A model generated the notes under the pieces. That model saw nothing but the letters and a program-made list of their open reading frames with translations, did not search any database and was not told where the DNA came from. The position numbers and the translations under genes are program-made. Positions 8,165 through 16,797 of a DNA stretch of 32,369 nucleotides are shown here, piece after piece. Positions within the stretch are counted from its first letter, which is position 1; every line of letters begins with the position of its first letter. The stretch comes from Saprospiraceae bacterium (GTDB lineage Bacteria > Bacteroidota > Bacteroidia > Chitinophagales > Saprospiraceae): positions 1-32,369 of the forward strand of contig JADLDL010000021.1 in the NCBI GenBank assembly GCA_020846655.1. Reading direction: 5' to 3'.

Positions 8165-10030
8165 TTAGCGGCCGGCCGATTGCGCGATGCGCTCCAACTC
8201 TATGCCCCGCGCCTGTGCTGCAGCCGCTAACCCGGCCTTGCCGGAATTGGAGTACAAGTCGCTTTGCATTTGAAAATGATAGGCAAACAAGCGGGTCAGT
8301 GCGACAGCGCCCGGAGAAGACAAGCGTTGTCCGGACCTCAGGTCTTGGATCATGGCGGGCTCATTTTGTAAAAATTCTGCATGCAGCGCAGCGGCCTCGG
8401 TCCATGCCTGCGCTGTAGCCAGGTGCAGGACCCGCTCTTTGTACACCAGGTCATACAACACGGTGTAGTCGGTCGGATCGAGTCGGGTGGCTGCTGGCCG
8501 AAACGGTTTCCAGGCCAGGAAATACCAACAAAGCGCCGCTATGCCAATATGAGCGAGGGCTACCCGCTTGTTCGCCGACCATTTGCACCAGCATTCCACC
8601 AAGGCAAACGCGGCGAAAGGCAAGAGCAAAACCACCAACGGCGTCCGCAAACGCCCCAACACATAAAACCCAACCAAAATACCTATCTGTAAAGCGATGG
8701 CGCTCCACAAGGCAGGGCATTTCCTGCGGGAAAAAATCGAAAACAACACACCTGCCACTGCTGCCCAGGCGATCCAGTAAAAATCGGCAAAGGCGAAGCG
8801 AAGGGCAGGTGCCATCGCCCGGTAGAAATAATAGTTTTCGTTGTTTGGCCATTCTGTTCCGTCCCAAATGCGCAGGAATTTTTGCCAACTGAGGGCCAGC
8901 CAAGTGCCCACGGATGGATGTGTTTGCCAGGTAGCCAGGGCTGCTGTGCTGAATATTCCGCCACTTTGACCCAAAATGGCACCACAGCGCTGCACATCCG
9001 GCTCCCAATGCGCAATGGTTTTGGTTTCGTAAAGGTTGGCCGCTACGAAGGTAATGGGCCCCACGCTGGACATACTGAATAAAGGGGCGCCTACCAGATA
9101 ATTGCGCAGGAGTACCGGCGATAGGATCAGGCTGACAGCCAGTACCATACTTCCGGCGTTCCGAATACTGTGTTGGTCCGGCCGGCGCTTCCGCCACCCG
9201 TATAGGATGAGTGACAGCGGCACGAAAAGCAGGAAGGTGGATTGCAGCAGCCCGGCCAATCCTAATGCCGCGCCGTGTTGCCAAAAGGCAAGTCTGCTTT
9301 GTTGGTCCAACGCACGATCGAGCGTCCAAACACTCAACAGTGCAAAAAAAACGCTCCAGGCACTGCGAAGAACCAGGGTTTCTTGAAACAAAACAATCCC
9401 GCAAAACAAATATAAAAGTCCAGTCAGCAAGGCCACTGTTTCGCCAAAATGCCGCCGCGCTATACGCCACAACAGGCCACCGCTCGCCAGCCCCAGCAGC
9501 CCTTGCAGCACCAGCATCGAATACACTCCGTTGCCGGTCAGCCAATAACACAGTGCCAAGACATACGCATACAGTGGTTCCTGGTGAAAGGTGTTGCCGC
9601 CATACCACTCGTTCCACAATAGTTTGCCCGGCTCCAGAGGAGCAACTTGGTCACCCTGGGCCGCCCGGATCGCGTTTAATTTGTCTGGATGCTGCCGGAA
9701 GTACGCATCGGCTGTTTGCTGATGCCAGCCGTGGTACGGGTGCAGGGGCTTGCTGTTCAGCCAATCGCCACCCGCCAACGAACGCGCCCAGGCATCAAAA
9801 AAATAACTGTCGGACTCCTTCCACTCGTACATCCGGTACAAGGGCCCATGCGCCACCGCAACAAAAACGGCCACTCGAAGGATGCTCCACAGCACCACCA
9901 ACATCACCAACACCCGAAGGGGGTAACGGGCCAGCCATTGTTCCAGCCGAATGCCCCGGGGCTCCTGAAGTACGTTGTTTTGTACTGCCCGTTTCGGCGG
10001 TAAAGCGGCTGCCTGGCGCTTGTGTTTCAT
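8165..10030 (-). CDS. GT-C type membrane glycosyltransferase (PMT/ArnT-like)
   Basis: 621 residues from the ATG at 10028-10030; an in-frame ATG at 10096 would add 22 residues of low-quality sequence (MAPCPRDKRC...), so the internal start is preferred. After a basic N-terminus come about ten hydrophobic segments. The first luminal loop holds the acidic pair ESDSYFFDAW, and HQEPLYAYVLALCYWLTG resembles the P-x-Y-P/LALxxxLFG element that follows the acidic loop in PMT_2/GT39 and GT83 enzymes. Such proteins move a sugar from a polyprenyl-phosphate donor to protein or lipid on the periplasmic side. The C-terminal ~110 residues are soluble and helical, with no domain I recognise. It lies downstream of the T9SS protein gene (124-base gap), which may be co-transcribed. 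Family is likely; substrate is unknown. Confidence 0.7.
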   Translation of the reverse strand: MKHKRQAAALPPKRAVQNNVLQEPRGIRLEQWLARYPLRVLVMLVVLWSILRVAVFVAVAHGPLYRMYEWKESDSYFFDAWARSLAGGDWLNSKPLHPYHGWHQQTADAYFRQHPDKLNAIRAAQGDQVAPLEPGKLLWNEWYGGNTFHQEPLYAYVLALCYWLTGNGVYSMLVLQGLLGLASGGLLWRIARRHFGETVALLTGLLYLFCGIVLFQETLVLRSAWSVFFALLSVWTLDRALDQQSRLAFWQHGAALGLAGLLQSTFLLFVPLSLILYGWRKRRPDQHSIRNAGSMVLAVSLILSPVLLRNYLVGAPLFSMSSVGPITFVAANLYETKTIAHWEPDVQRCGAILGQSGGIFSTAALATWQTHPSVGTWLALSWQKFLRIWDGTEWPNNENYYFYRAMAPALRFAFADFYWIAWAAVAGVLFSIFSRRKCPALWSAIALQIGILVGFYVLGRLRTPLVVLLLPFAAFALVECWCKWSANKRVALAHIGIAALCWYFLAWKPFRPAATRLDPTDYTVLYDLVYKERVLHLATAQAWTEAAALHAEFLQNEPAMIQDLRSGQRLSSPGAVALTRLFAYHFQMQSDLYSNSGKAGLAAAAQARGIELERIAQSAGR

Positions 10031-10154
10031 GCGGGTTGGGATACTGCCTGGCAACAGCCACTCCGGGCATCGCTTGTCGCGCGGACAAGGTGCCACAGAG
10101 TAGTGTTCCAGCCTTTTTGAAGAAATAGTTGGGTTAGAGCGCTGTTGTTTGTGT

Positions 10155-11963
10155 TTACTGGATTATCACTTTTCCGACAATGGCCCGGCGTTGCCCAATC
10201 CTGGCCTGCAACAGGTACAAACCTGCCGGCAGGCCCTGGCAATCAAGTTCCAATTGATCGCTTGTATTTCGGCCGGTTTTCAGCAAGTGCCCGGACAAGT
10301 CCAGCAGATCAACCTGCCAGTCGGTGCCGGCACATTCGGCGCAGGCGACTTGTATTTGCCGGCTTGCCGGGTTGGGCGCCACCTGAAATTCGAGTGACGG
10401 CGATAGGGCGGAATGCACAGGCACCAGCACAATAAAATTCTCACCAATGGTGTGAAAAACCGTATTGGTGGTCGTTTGCAGGGCATCATTTAAATAAATG
10501 GCGGTTTTAGCACTGACGATGGTGCCGTCCTGGATATTGGACAAGGTCCGGGCCCGGTAACTCACAAAACCCCGCGAGGCGGGCGCGTTCGTTGCGCTAT
10601 CCGGCAACTGAATGTTGCTGAAGGTGAAATTTAGTTTGCCAAACTGGTTTTGGGCAAACGTGTACGGGTGCGAAGATGCGCCTGGCGCTACGGTGACCGG
10701 GTTAATCGCAGGGTCCAGCGTGGCGCGCAATTCCAGGGTGTAGGCAGTGTCGGTACCCGTGTTCTGAAAGTAGATTTGATACTCGATCTCGTCGCCGGCA
10801 CGGATCAAATGCGCGCTGCCGTACCCCTTGGGGAGCGCCTGAGTTTGATTGGGCAAACTGGTCGTCATAGCTTCCCGGCATTCGGTAGCCCGGTTAAATT
10901 GTCCGCTCTGAAAGGGATATTGGGCAAACACACCCGTTGTGCTTTCGCCCGAAGGGTTTGTTCCGCAGCCTTCGATAGAAATATTCGCAAACAAACCACC
11001 CGGATAGCCCGGCTCCTGTGTGGCGCTGAGGTGCCAGGTAGCGCCGTTGGCCGGCATGGCAAATGTGATCGTTTCAGTGGGCCCCAACTGATACGTATCC
11101 TGGCGGTACATGATCAGATCTTCGGCGATGATGTAGTTCAATCCGGGAGAGGTAGGTACTTCGGCCCGGTTTTTTAGCGTGAAGCGCACGCTATCGCCTG
11201 CACAAGTAGCCTGGCCCAGCACATTGGCGCCGCTCCAACCGGACCCGCCAAGGCATACGGTATCTGGAAAAACAAGTGCTTCCGAACAAATGATTTGTCC
11301 GGGCTCTACCGCGCAATCCAGTTGGTAGTCGATGCTGACATCGCGACACACAGAGGCTGGGACATCGCCCAAGGCAAAGCGCCAAGTGTTGTCGGCCTGC
11401 GGCGTGCCGGGTAGCGTACTGGATTGGAAAAGAATAGCCGGATCCAGTTGGACATCGACGTAGGCGTTTTTAGCAGTCCCTAAGCCGTAATTACAAGCCC
11501 GTACTGCCAATTGTGCCGCAGCGCAAGGGCTGGGCGAAATACCCGAAAGGCTAACGCCCATACGCGAGCAGGCGCCGGATTGCAGGGCAAAATCGACGAC
11601 CAATGTCTCGTCTTTGCCCGACAAAGGGAATTCATACACCACCGGACAACCAAAACCGAGATCATCCAGGTCCTGGGCGTATACCCGCAACAGGGTGTCG
11701 CCGAGTGGCTTGATGATCAACATTGGGATATAACCAATGGTGGGTTCGGACACCGAAAAACTTTTTCCGCCCGAGGGAAAAGACTCCATGACCAGGAGAA
11801 TCCCCGGTACGGAAGGCTCTCCGATATCGTACGTGCAATTGCCGATGGTATCAAGAAATACCTTCCCGGACACCTGGTATGTAACGGTTTGTGCCTCCAG
11901 TGGCTGGCAAAGTCCCCAATACATCAACAAGGCAAACAGGATGCGTGTCCGGATTTCAATCAT
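10155..11963 (-). CDS. T9SS type A sorting-domain protein with DUF11/DUF7619-like domain
   Basis: 602 residues. The N-terminus is a signal peptide (ILFALLMYWGLCQPLEAQ). An SdrD/CNA-B-like start (SGKVFLDTIGNCTYDIGEP) is followed by beta-rich, cysteine-containing repeats. Residues ~390-510 (AGDEIEYQIYFQNTGTDTA ... SFVSYRARTL-like) match the conserved-repeat domain seen in many Bacteroidota surface proteins. The last ~80 residues (APNPASRQIQV ... VDLLDLSGHLLKTG ... LPAGLYLLQARIG) are a typical Por/T9SS type A C-terminal sorting domain. The protein is therefore exported by Sec, then across the outer membrane by the type IX system, and either released or anchored. A role in adhesion or surface structure is only a guess. 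It is the first gene of a minus-strand pair with the glycosyltransferase. Confidence 0.88.
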   Translation of the reverse strand: MIEIRTRILFALLMYWGLCQPLEAQTVTYQVSGKVFLDTIGNCTYDIGEPSVPGILLVMESFPSGGKSFSVSEPTIGYIPMLIIKPLGDTLLRVYAQDLDDLGFGCPVVYEFPLSGKDETLVVDFALQSGACSRMGVSLSGISPSPCAAAQLAVRACNYGLGTAKNAYVDVQLDPAILFQSSTLPGTPQADNTWRFALGDVPASVCRDVSIDYQLDCAVEPGQIICSEALVFPDTVCLGGSGWSGANVLGQATCAGDSVRFTLKNRAEVPTSPGLNYIIAEDLIMYRQDTYQLGPTETITFAMPANGATWHLSATQEPGYPGGLFANISIEGCGTNPSGESTTGVFAQYPFQSGQFNRATECREAMTTSLPNQTQALPKGYGSAHLIRAGDEIEYQIYFQNTGTDTAYTLELRATLDPAINPVTVAPGASSHPYTFAQNQFGKLNFTFSNIQLPDSATNAPASRGFVSYRARTLSNIQDGTIVSAKTAIYLNDALQTTTNTVFHTIGENFIVLVPVHSALSPSLEFQVAPNPASRQIQVACAECAGTDWQVDLLDLSGHLLKTGRNTSDQLELDCQGLPAGLYLLQARIGQRRAIVGKVIIQ

Positions 11964-12230
11964 AACCAGGTGATACGTTAATTAAAAATGTTCAAACGAG
12001 CGAGTCGCCGTGGCTTGTTCCGGGTTCGGAAAGCCCAACTTTTTCCATAAAAGCCACCGGCATTTCGATGTAAAAATGTGGGCTGAACGGCCGGCTGTAC
12101 AAATACTTTTTTTAATCAAACTTGAGCACTATTTTTACAATAAAATATTTAAGTTAGTGATTTTCAAATTTTTATAATTCCCATAAAGCAAGGTTGACCT
12201 CCCCTAATTGAATTTCTACTGGTTTCGTTC
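11964..12230. promoter_or_regulatory. AT-rich divergent intergenic region
   Basis: 267 bases between the divergent starts at 11963 (-) and 12231 (+). The central part, about 12100-12185, is strongly AT-rich (runs of T and A, e.g. TACTTTTTTT and TATTTTTAC, each one mismatch from TAnnTTTG). It must carry promoters for both genes, but I cannot fix either box. No RNA gene or open frame is supported. Confidence 0.4.
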
Positions 12231-13631
12231 ATGGAAAACACCCGTCTTTGTCAATTGCTCCGGAGTTTGGGCCCTGTGGATTGGCGCGCCTTCGACCGGT
12301 TTTTGCAGTCCCCATATTTCAATACCCGGTCGGACGTGCGTGACCTGTTTTACACCATCCGTTCCTTTTTGGAAACGCGCCGCACGCTCCCGGACCGAAA
12401 TGCGCTCTTTGGGCAGGCCTTCCCCGGGCGGCAGATGCCTGACCAGGAAATGCATTTGCTGATGACCTACCTGGCCAAACTGTTGGAGCAATTTTTACAA
12501 CAGGAACAACTTCGAATGAGCCCCGCCACCGAAGATTGGCTCCGGGTAAAGGCTTTTTACCGGCTCGGATTGAAAAAAGAAAGCGACAGGGCTATCGATA
12601 AGGCGTTTTCGCGTTTGGAAAACGCACCCCTTCGGAGTGCTGCCTACCATGAGCAACGACACCGCCTGATGTACGAACAAGTGCGGCAGCACCGCGAACA
12701 ACCGGAAGAAAACGCCCGCCACCTGAAGCAACTCAACCAACTGCTGAACAGCTCCCTGGTCGTCCTGTGGCTGCGCCAGGCTTGTTTGCTGCTAAGTGAA
12801 AAAGCGGTGTACAATATGGAACCCGATACCCGCTTCCTGCCCGAAGTTTTCCAATGGGTAGAATCCGATAATCATATCGACATTCCGGGGGTAAGTGCGT
12901 ATTATTTTGGCTGCAAAATGTTGCTCAGTGGCGAAGAAATATGGTTCCAGTCGCTTAAAAAGACATTGTCAGTACAGGGCCAGGCGTTTCCGCCGGAAGA
13001 ATTATATGACTTGCACATGATGGCTATCAACTACTGTGTGCGGCAGTTGAATGCCGGTAACGAGCACTATTTCCAGGAAGTCCACGAATTGTATAAGGTA
13101 GGGCTGGACAGCAAGACGCTGCTCAATAACGGCGTTTTGTCGCCCCTGACGTATTTCAATATTGTCATTTCCGGCCTCAAAACCAACGCGCTGGATTGGG
13201 TGGCCTGGTTCATCCCACAATACAAAAACAACCTCGAACGAAAGTATCGCGACAGCGCCTACAGTTTCAACATGGCTCGCCTGCACTATGCCCGCCGCAA
13301 CTACGGAGAAGCGCTCCTGATGTTGCAAAAAGCCAACTACCGCGACCTGCTGACCAACCTGGCCGCCAAAACCCTGATGCTGAAAATTTACTACGAACAA
13401 GGCGAATCCGAGGTGCTCGAGAGTCACCTGGATGCTATGATCCACTTCTTGCGCCGCAAACGGGTGATTGGCTACCACCGCGAAAACTACCTGAACATCA
13501 TTCGCGTCACCAAGCGGCTGTTGGCATTGCCCAAGTCCAACGGCCCCGCCCGCGAGCTCCTGCGCACGGTTATCGAATCGACAGACCCGCTTACCGAACG
13601 GAAATGGTTTCTGGAAGCTATGAAGGGCTGA
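12231..13631 (+). CDS. Unrecognised helical protein, possible TPR-like repeats
   Basis: 466 residues, no signal peptide and no hydrophobic helices, so probably cytoplasmic. The N-terminus (RSLGPVDWRAFDRFLQSPYFN) is rich in aromatic residues. The rest is almost wholly alpha-helical in composition, with heptad- and TPR-like spacing, especially residues ~340-440 (YSFNMARLHYARRNYGEALLML; LAAKTLMLKIYYEQGE). I cannot assign it to a named family. The start at 12231 is favoured because it lies right behind an AT-rich region and the N-terminus reads well. It converges on the Ca2+/Na+ antiporter gene with only a 33-base gap. Function unknown. Confidence 0.7.
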   Translation: MENTRLCQLLRSLGPVDWRAFDRFLQSPYFNTRSDVRDLFYTIRSFLETRRTLPDRNALFGQAFPGRQMPDQEMHLLMTYLAKLLEQFLQQEQLRMSPATEDWLRVKAFYRLGLKKESDRAIDKAFSRLENAPLRSAAYHEQRHRLMYEQVRQHREQPEENARHLKQLNQLLNSSLVVLWLRQACLLLSEKAVYNMEPDTRFLPEVFQWVESDNHIDIPGVSAYYFGCKMLLSGEEIWFQSLKKTLSVQGQAFPPEELYDLHMMAINYCVRQLNAGNEHYFQEVHELYKVGLDSKTLLNNGVLSPLTYFNIVISGLKTNALDWVAWFIPQYKNNLERKYRDSAYSFNMARLHYARRNYGEALLMLQKANYRDLLTNLAAKTLMLKIYYEQGESEVLESHLDAMIHFLRRKRVIGYHRENYLNIIRVTKRLLALPKSNGPARELLRTVIESTDPLTERKWFLEAMKG

Positions 13632-13664
13632 TCCGGGGCGGAGAGGAACGCTACTTGGCTGAAA

Positions 13665-14633
13665 TCACCCGCGCACCACCACAAACGCCAGATACGATAC
13701 ATAGGCCAGTAAAAACACCAGCCCTGCCCCCCGTTTGATTTCAAAGCGGCGGCTAATGATCAGGGCCAGAAAAATCATACACGTCGAAGCCACCACCACC
13801 AAAATATCCACATTGGAGGCTACACTGAAAGGGATCGGGCGAATCACAGCGCTGATGCCGAGTATCCACAACAGGTTAAAAATATTGGAACCAATGGCGT
13901 TGCCCACCGCGATATCGGTGTTTTTCTTGCGGGCGGCCAGTACCGAGGTAACCAATTCCGGCAGGGACGTGCCGATCGCCACCACCGTCAAGCCAACCAG
14001 GGTTTGGCTCATGCCGAACAATCCGGCCAAATGAACGGCCCCCTCAACCACCCATTTGCCACCCAAAAATAAACAGATGACGCCTGCCAGAATGAGCAAC
14101 AGGCTTTTTTGCATCGGCGCCGGCGCCACCGAAACGGCCTCAGTATCCTGGCTTTTCTGCTGATCTTCCCGGGTGATGAGCACGATGTACACCATGAACA
14201 GGAAGAAAAAGAAAAAAATGAGCAAGCCATCGATCCGGCTGATGCTCAGCTCTGTTTCCAGATCGGGACCCAGTGCCGAGTTGGCTAAAAAACCAACCAG
14301 AAGTGCCGCTGCCAGCGAAAACGGCAGCTCCGATAAAATGGTGTTGCGGTGTACCGGCAGGTCGCAGATGATGGCCGTGATGCCGAGAATAAGCAGCACA
14401 TTGGCAATGTTGCTGCCGAGCACGTTGCCAGTGACCAGGCCCGAACTGCCATCGATGCTGGCAATCACACTAATGATGAGTTCCGGGAGCGAGGTGCCCA
14501 TCGAAACGATCGTTAGCCCGATAATCAGGTCGGAAACGCCAAACCGTGCGGCAATAGCCGTAGCGCCGTCCACCAGCCAATCGGCCCCTTTGATGAGCAG
14601 AAAAAAACCAAGCAGCAATAAAAAATAAATCAT
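13665..14633 (-). CDS. Calcium/sodium antiporter, CaCA family (YrbG-like)
   Basis: 322 residues, the usual length for bacterial CaCA exchangers. The two diagnostic alpha-repeats are clear: residues 46-84 begin GTSLPELIISV and contain GNVLGSNIANVL; residues 221-259 begin GTSLPELVTSV and contain GNAIGSNIFNLLW. The two halves, each about five helices, are joined by a hydrophilic loop at ~154-175. Family members exchange Ca2+ for Na+ (sometimes H+ or K+) across the inner membrane. A 98-base gap separates it from the upstream mannosyl-3-phosphoglycerate phosphatase gene, so it may be a separate transcript or the tail of the same one. Together with the antiporter at 16798 it gives this locus an ion-homeostasis flavour. 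Direction and ion cannot be read from sequence. Confidence 0.93.
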   Translation of the reverse strand: MIYFLLLLGFFLLIKGADWLVDGATAIAARFGVSDLIIGLTIVSMGTSLPELIISVIASIDGSSGLVTGNVLGSNIANVLLILGITAIICDLPVHRNTILSELPFSLAAALLVGFLANSALGPDLETELSISRIDGLLIFFFFFLFMVYIVLITREDQQKSQDTEAVSVAPAPMQKSLLLILAGVICLFLGGKWVVEGAVHLAGLFGMSQTLVGLTVVAIGTSLPELVTSVLAARKKNTDIAVGNAIGSNIFNLLWILGISAVIRPIPFSVASNVDILVVVASTCMIFLALIISRRFEIKRGAGLVFLLAYVSYLAFVVVRG

Positions 14634-14731
14634 AGACCAGGGGTAGTACGTTCAGGGAAGCACATTGCTTTGCCCCGGCAAATAAACTCCATTTTTCAGA
14701 CATCCGGAACCGCCGGACGCTACATTGACCT

Positions 14732-15559
14732 TCACTCGTCCAGCAACATCCGGACAACTTCGGAGAAACCCGCCGGACCAACCCCAGTGACCCGCCTCAA
14801 CTGCGGCACCGGCACTGCCGCCCAGCTCCGATCCGGACCTTGCACCAAAAAGGGCAGATCCACGACCTCCAGCATCGAAATATCATTGGCGCTGTCGCCA
14901 ACCGCCGCAAAACAAGGAACTTCCCCAGCCGCCTGCCCCAACAAAGCCATCATCCATTGAACAGCCTTGCCCTTGCTGACAGCGGCCGACTGTGCGGTAT
15001 AAAAGCGCCCACCCCGGCTCAGGCTAAACCCCTCCGGTTCCAATAAACTCCCGATTTGCCTGGCTTGGCTTGGGTCAGAAGGCCTTAGCAATGTTTCCGT
15101 AAACCAGCGCGCTCGTGCGCGCATCAAGGCATCGCCGTTCAGGCCCGTAGCAGTCGAAAGCTCGGCGTCGGAAGCCCTGTCAAAGCCCAGCAAACCAGGT
15201 ATCCCCGCCAATACCGATCGCAGGGCAGCAGCATCGGTATGCGCAAAAACAACAATATCGTACCCTTCTTCCTGCCTTTGGGCGGTGTACCTTTTTTCAG
15301 GAAAAAAACGACTTGGGATCGCCACCGCACTGCCGTTTTCAAAAATGAAGGGCAGGCATAGCCGAAGTTGGCGCTGTAGATACAACTGCTCCGAAAAGGT
15401 CTTGGACGAACAAAAAACCAGTGTCGCCGGACGGCGGGCTAACGCCCGTATGGCGGCCTCACTGCCTTGTGCATCGTACGTATGGTGATCCAGGAGCGTG
15501 CCGTCCAGGTCTGAAAATATCACCAAGGGCCGGTTGGGTGAAACAGGTACTGGTATCAT
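14732..15559 (-). CDS. mpgP: Mannosyl-3-phosphoglycerate phosphatase
   Basis: 275 residues, typical for the HAD-IIB mannosyl-3-phosphoglycerate phosphatase family. It removes the phosphate from mannosyl-3-phosphoglycerate to give mannosylglycerate. HAD motif I is DLDGT (nucleophile D17, acid D19), motif II is in VFCSSKT (S51/S52), the lysine motif lies in SKGKAV, and motif IV is GDSANDISML. The N-terminal MIPVPVSPNRPLVIFSDLDGT puts motif I close to the start, so the ATG at 15559 is right. Its start codon overlaps the stop of the synthase gene by 4 bases, which implies translational coupling. The specific name rests mainly on that partner; alone, a broader HAD-IIB sugar phosphatase could not be excluded. 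Confidence 0.88.
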   Translation of the reverse strand: MIPVPVSPNRPLVIFSDLDGTLLDHHTYDAQGSEAAIRALARRPATLVFCSSKTFSEQLYLQRQLRLCLPFIFENGSAVAIPSRFFPEKRYTAQRQEEGYDIVVFAHTDAAALRSVLAGIPGLLGFDRASDAELSTATGLNGDALMRARARWFTETLLRPSDPSQARQIGSLLEPEGFSLSRGGRFYTAQSAAVSKGKAVQWMMALLGQAAGEVPCFAAVGDSANDISMLEVVDLPFLVQGPDRSWAAVPVPQLRRVTGVGPAGFSEVVRMLLDE

Positions 15560-16752
15560 GCCGGAGTATAATTGCCATGCCGGCTCCAGTCGAGGGCTGC
15601 CGCCGCTGCCGAAAAATTGAGTGTTGATAATTCGGGATATCGGCGGAGTTGTAGCGGGCTTTCGTTTTTGCGCACAATTTTCAGCCGGCGCAACTCACGG
15701 GCAATATCTTTTTGAACCAGGGCCGGGCAAATGCGGGAATGCCACAACACCGAAAGGGAATATTCGATCATTTCCCGGATATGGTCCTGGCCTTTGGTCG
15801 CTTCATGCAAGTGCGGATTGCGCGACTCGATCTGAAATATCTCCACCCCGGTTTTCATAATTTCAGGAAACGGACTGGGCAGTACGCCGCCGAATTTCTC
15901 CATCAGGCTGACAAATTGGTGTGTCTCAACCGAAAATCCGGTCGAATAGTCCAGCGCCAAGGCCAAGGGCATCGACAAGGCGTGCTCGCCGGCATTGCCG
16001 GTGCGCAGGATCTCGGTCTCGTATCCCGTGTACTGGCTCAGAAACAGGTTAAGGTACTGGTTGGTGATGCGCGTCACCCGTCCCCATTTGGCAAAAAAAA
16101 GTTCGGCATCTACAATTTTGGGCTTACTGTGCCATTGGATGCGCACCATCGAATAGGGCGACTTGCTTTGCGAAAGACCCGCCGAAAAAATACGCACATA
16201 TTCAAAGACCGCCCCGGGGAAGTAATTGTCGGCATCAATAAACCCTACATACTTTTTGCCGACCAGATTGGCCAGCGCAATTCCAGCCAACATGCCCTCC
16301 GCCTTGCCATGCCGGACCAAGCCGTCCTCATCCAACAGATGCAAATAGCCGCCATCGCTGAACAGCCGGGCTACCTCGGGGGAGCGTTGGTGCGCAATCA
16401 GGTATTTCTTTTTCGCATGCCGGCAAAACGTGTCCACCATGCTGCATTCCATCCGAAACCGATCGGTGGGTTCATTCTGGCTGTTCGATAGCACGATGGG
16501 CAAACACGCGTGCGGAATACCGCACAATACACCCTCCAGCAAGCGCAGCCGCTCGTTTTTTACCGGAATGATGATCGCCAAATCTTTTTCAATTTCGTGC
16601 AAACGATCATAGGGTATCTGTTGGATGACATGAAAAGGACTGTCAAACTCTGTGTCGATTCCATAACCACCCTCGAGCTCATATATTTTTTGAACCTGGT
16701 AAAAGGTATTCGCGCCGAAACGTTCGGCGTTGGTTGGTATTTCAAGTCGCAT
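15556..16752 (-). CDS. mpgS: Mannosyl-3-phosphoglycerate synthase (GT55)
   Basis: 398 residues, about the family length. It transfers mannose from GDP-mannose to 3-phosphoglycerate, the first step to the compatible solute mannosylglycerate. Visible hallmarks are MRLEIPTNAERFGA at the N-terminus, AIIIPVKNERLRLLEGVLCGIPH (residues ~59-81), VLSNSQNE, and GFIDADNYFPGA with the metal-binding D173-A-D175. Later IQWHSKPKI and TGNAGEHALSM fit the acceptor half. The gene is followed, with a 4-base overlap, by the matching phosphatase, so the complete two-step pathway is encoded here. It starts 45 bases after the antiporter gene on the same strand. Best known from thermophiles such as Thermus, Pyrococcus and Rhodothermus; also reported in scattered mesophiles. 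Confidence 0.93.
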   Translation of the reverse strand: MRLEIPTNAERFGANTFYQVQKIYELEGGYGIDTEFDSPFHVIQQIPYDRLHEIEKDLAIIIPVKNERLRLLEGVLCGIPHACLPIVLSNSQNEPTDRFRMECSMVDTFCRHAKKKYLIAHQRSPEVARLFSDGGYLHLLDEDGLVRHGKAEGMLAGIALANLVGKKYVGFIDADNYFPGAVFEYVRIFSAGLSQSKSPYSMVRIQWHSKPKIVDAELFFAKWGRVTRITNQYLNLFLSQYTGYETEILRTGNAGEHALSMPLALALDYSTGFSVETHQFVSLMEKFGGVLPSPFPEIMKTGVEIFQIESRNPHLHEATKGQDHIREMIEYSLSVLWHSRICPALVQKDIARELRRLKIVRKNESPLQLRRYPELSTLNFSAAAAALDWSRHGNYTPA

Positions 16753-16797
16753 GTTTTTTTACCTTAAATTATAAAAAGTATCGCCAGAATCTCCTTC

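Noticed and set aside
9211-10128. Plus-strand frame of 305 codons opposite the glycosyltransferase
   Set aside because: Pro/Arg/Thr-rich, no hydrophobic or domain features; the opposite strand has a clear membrane protein.
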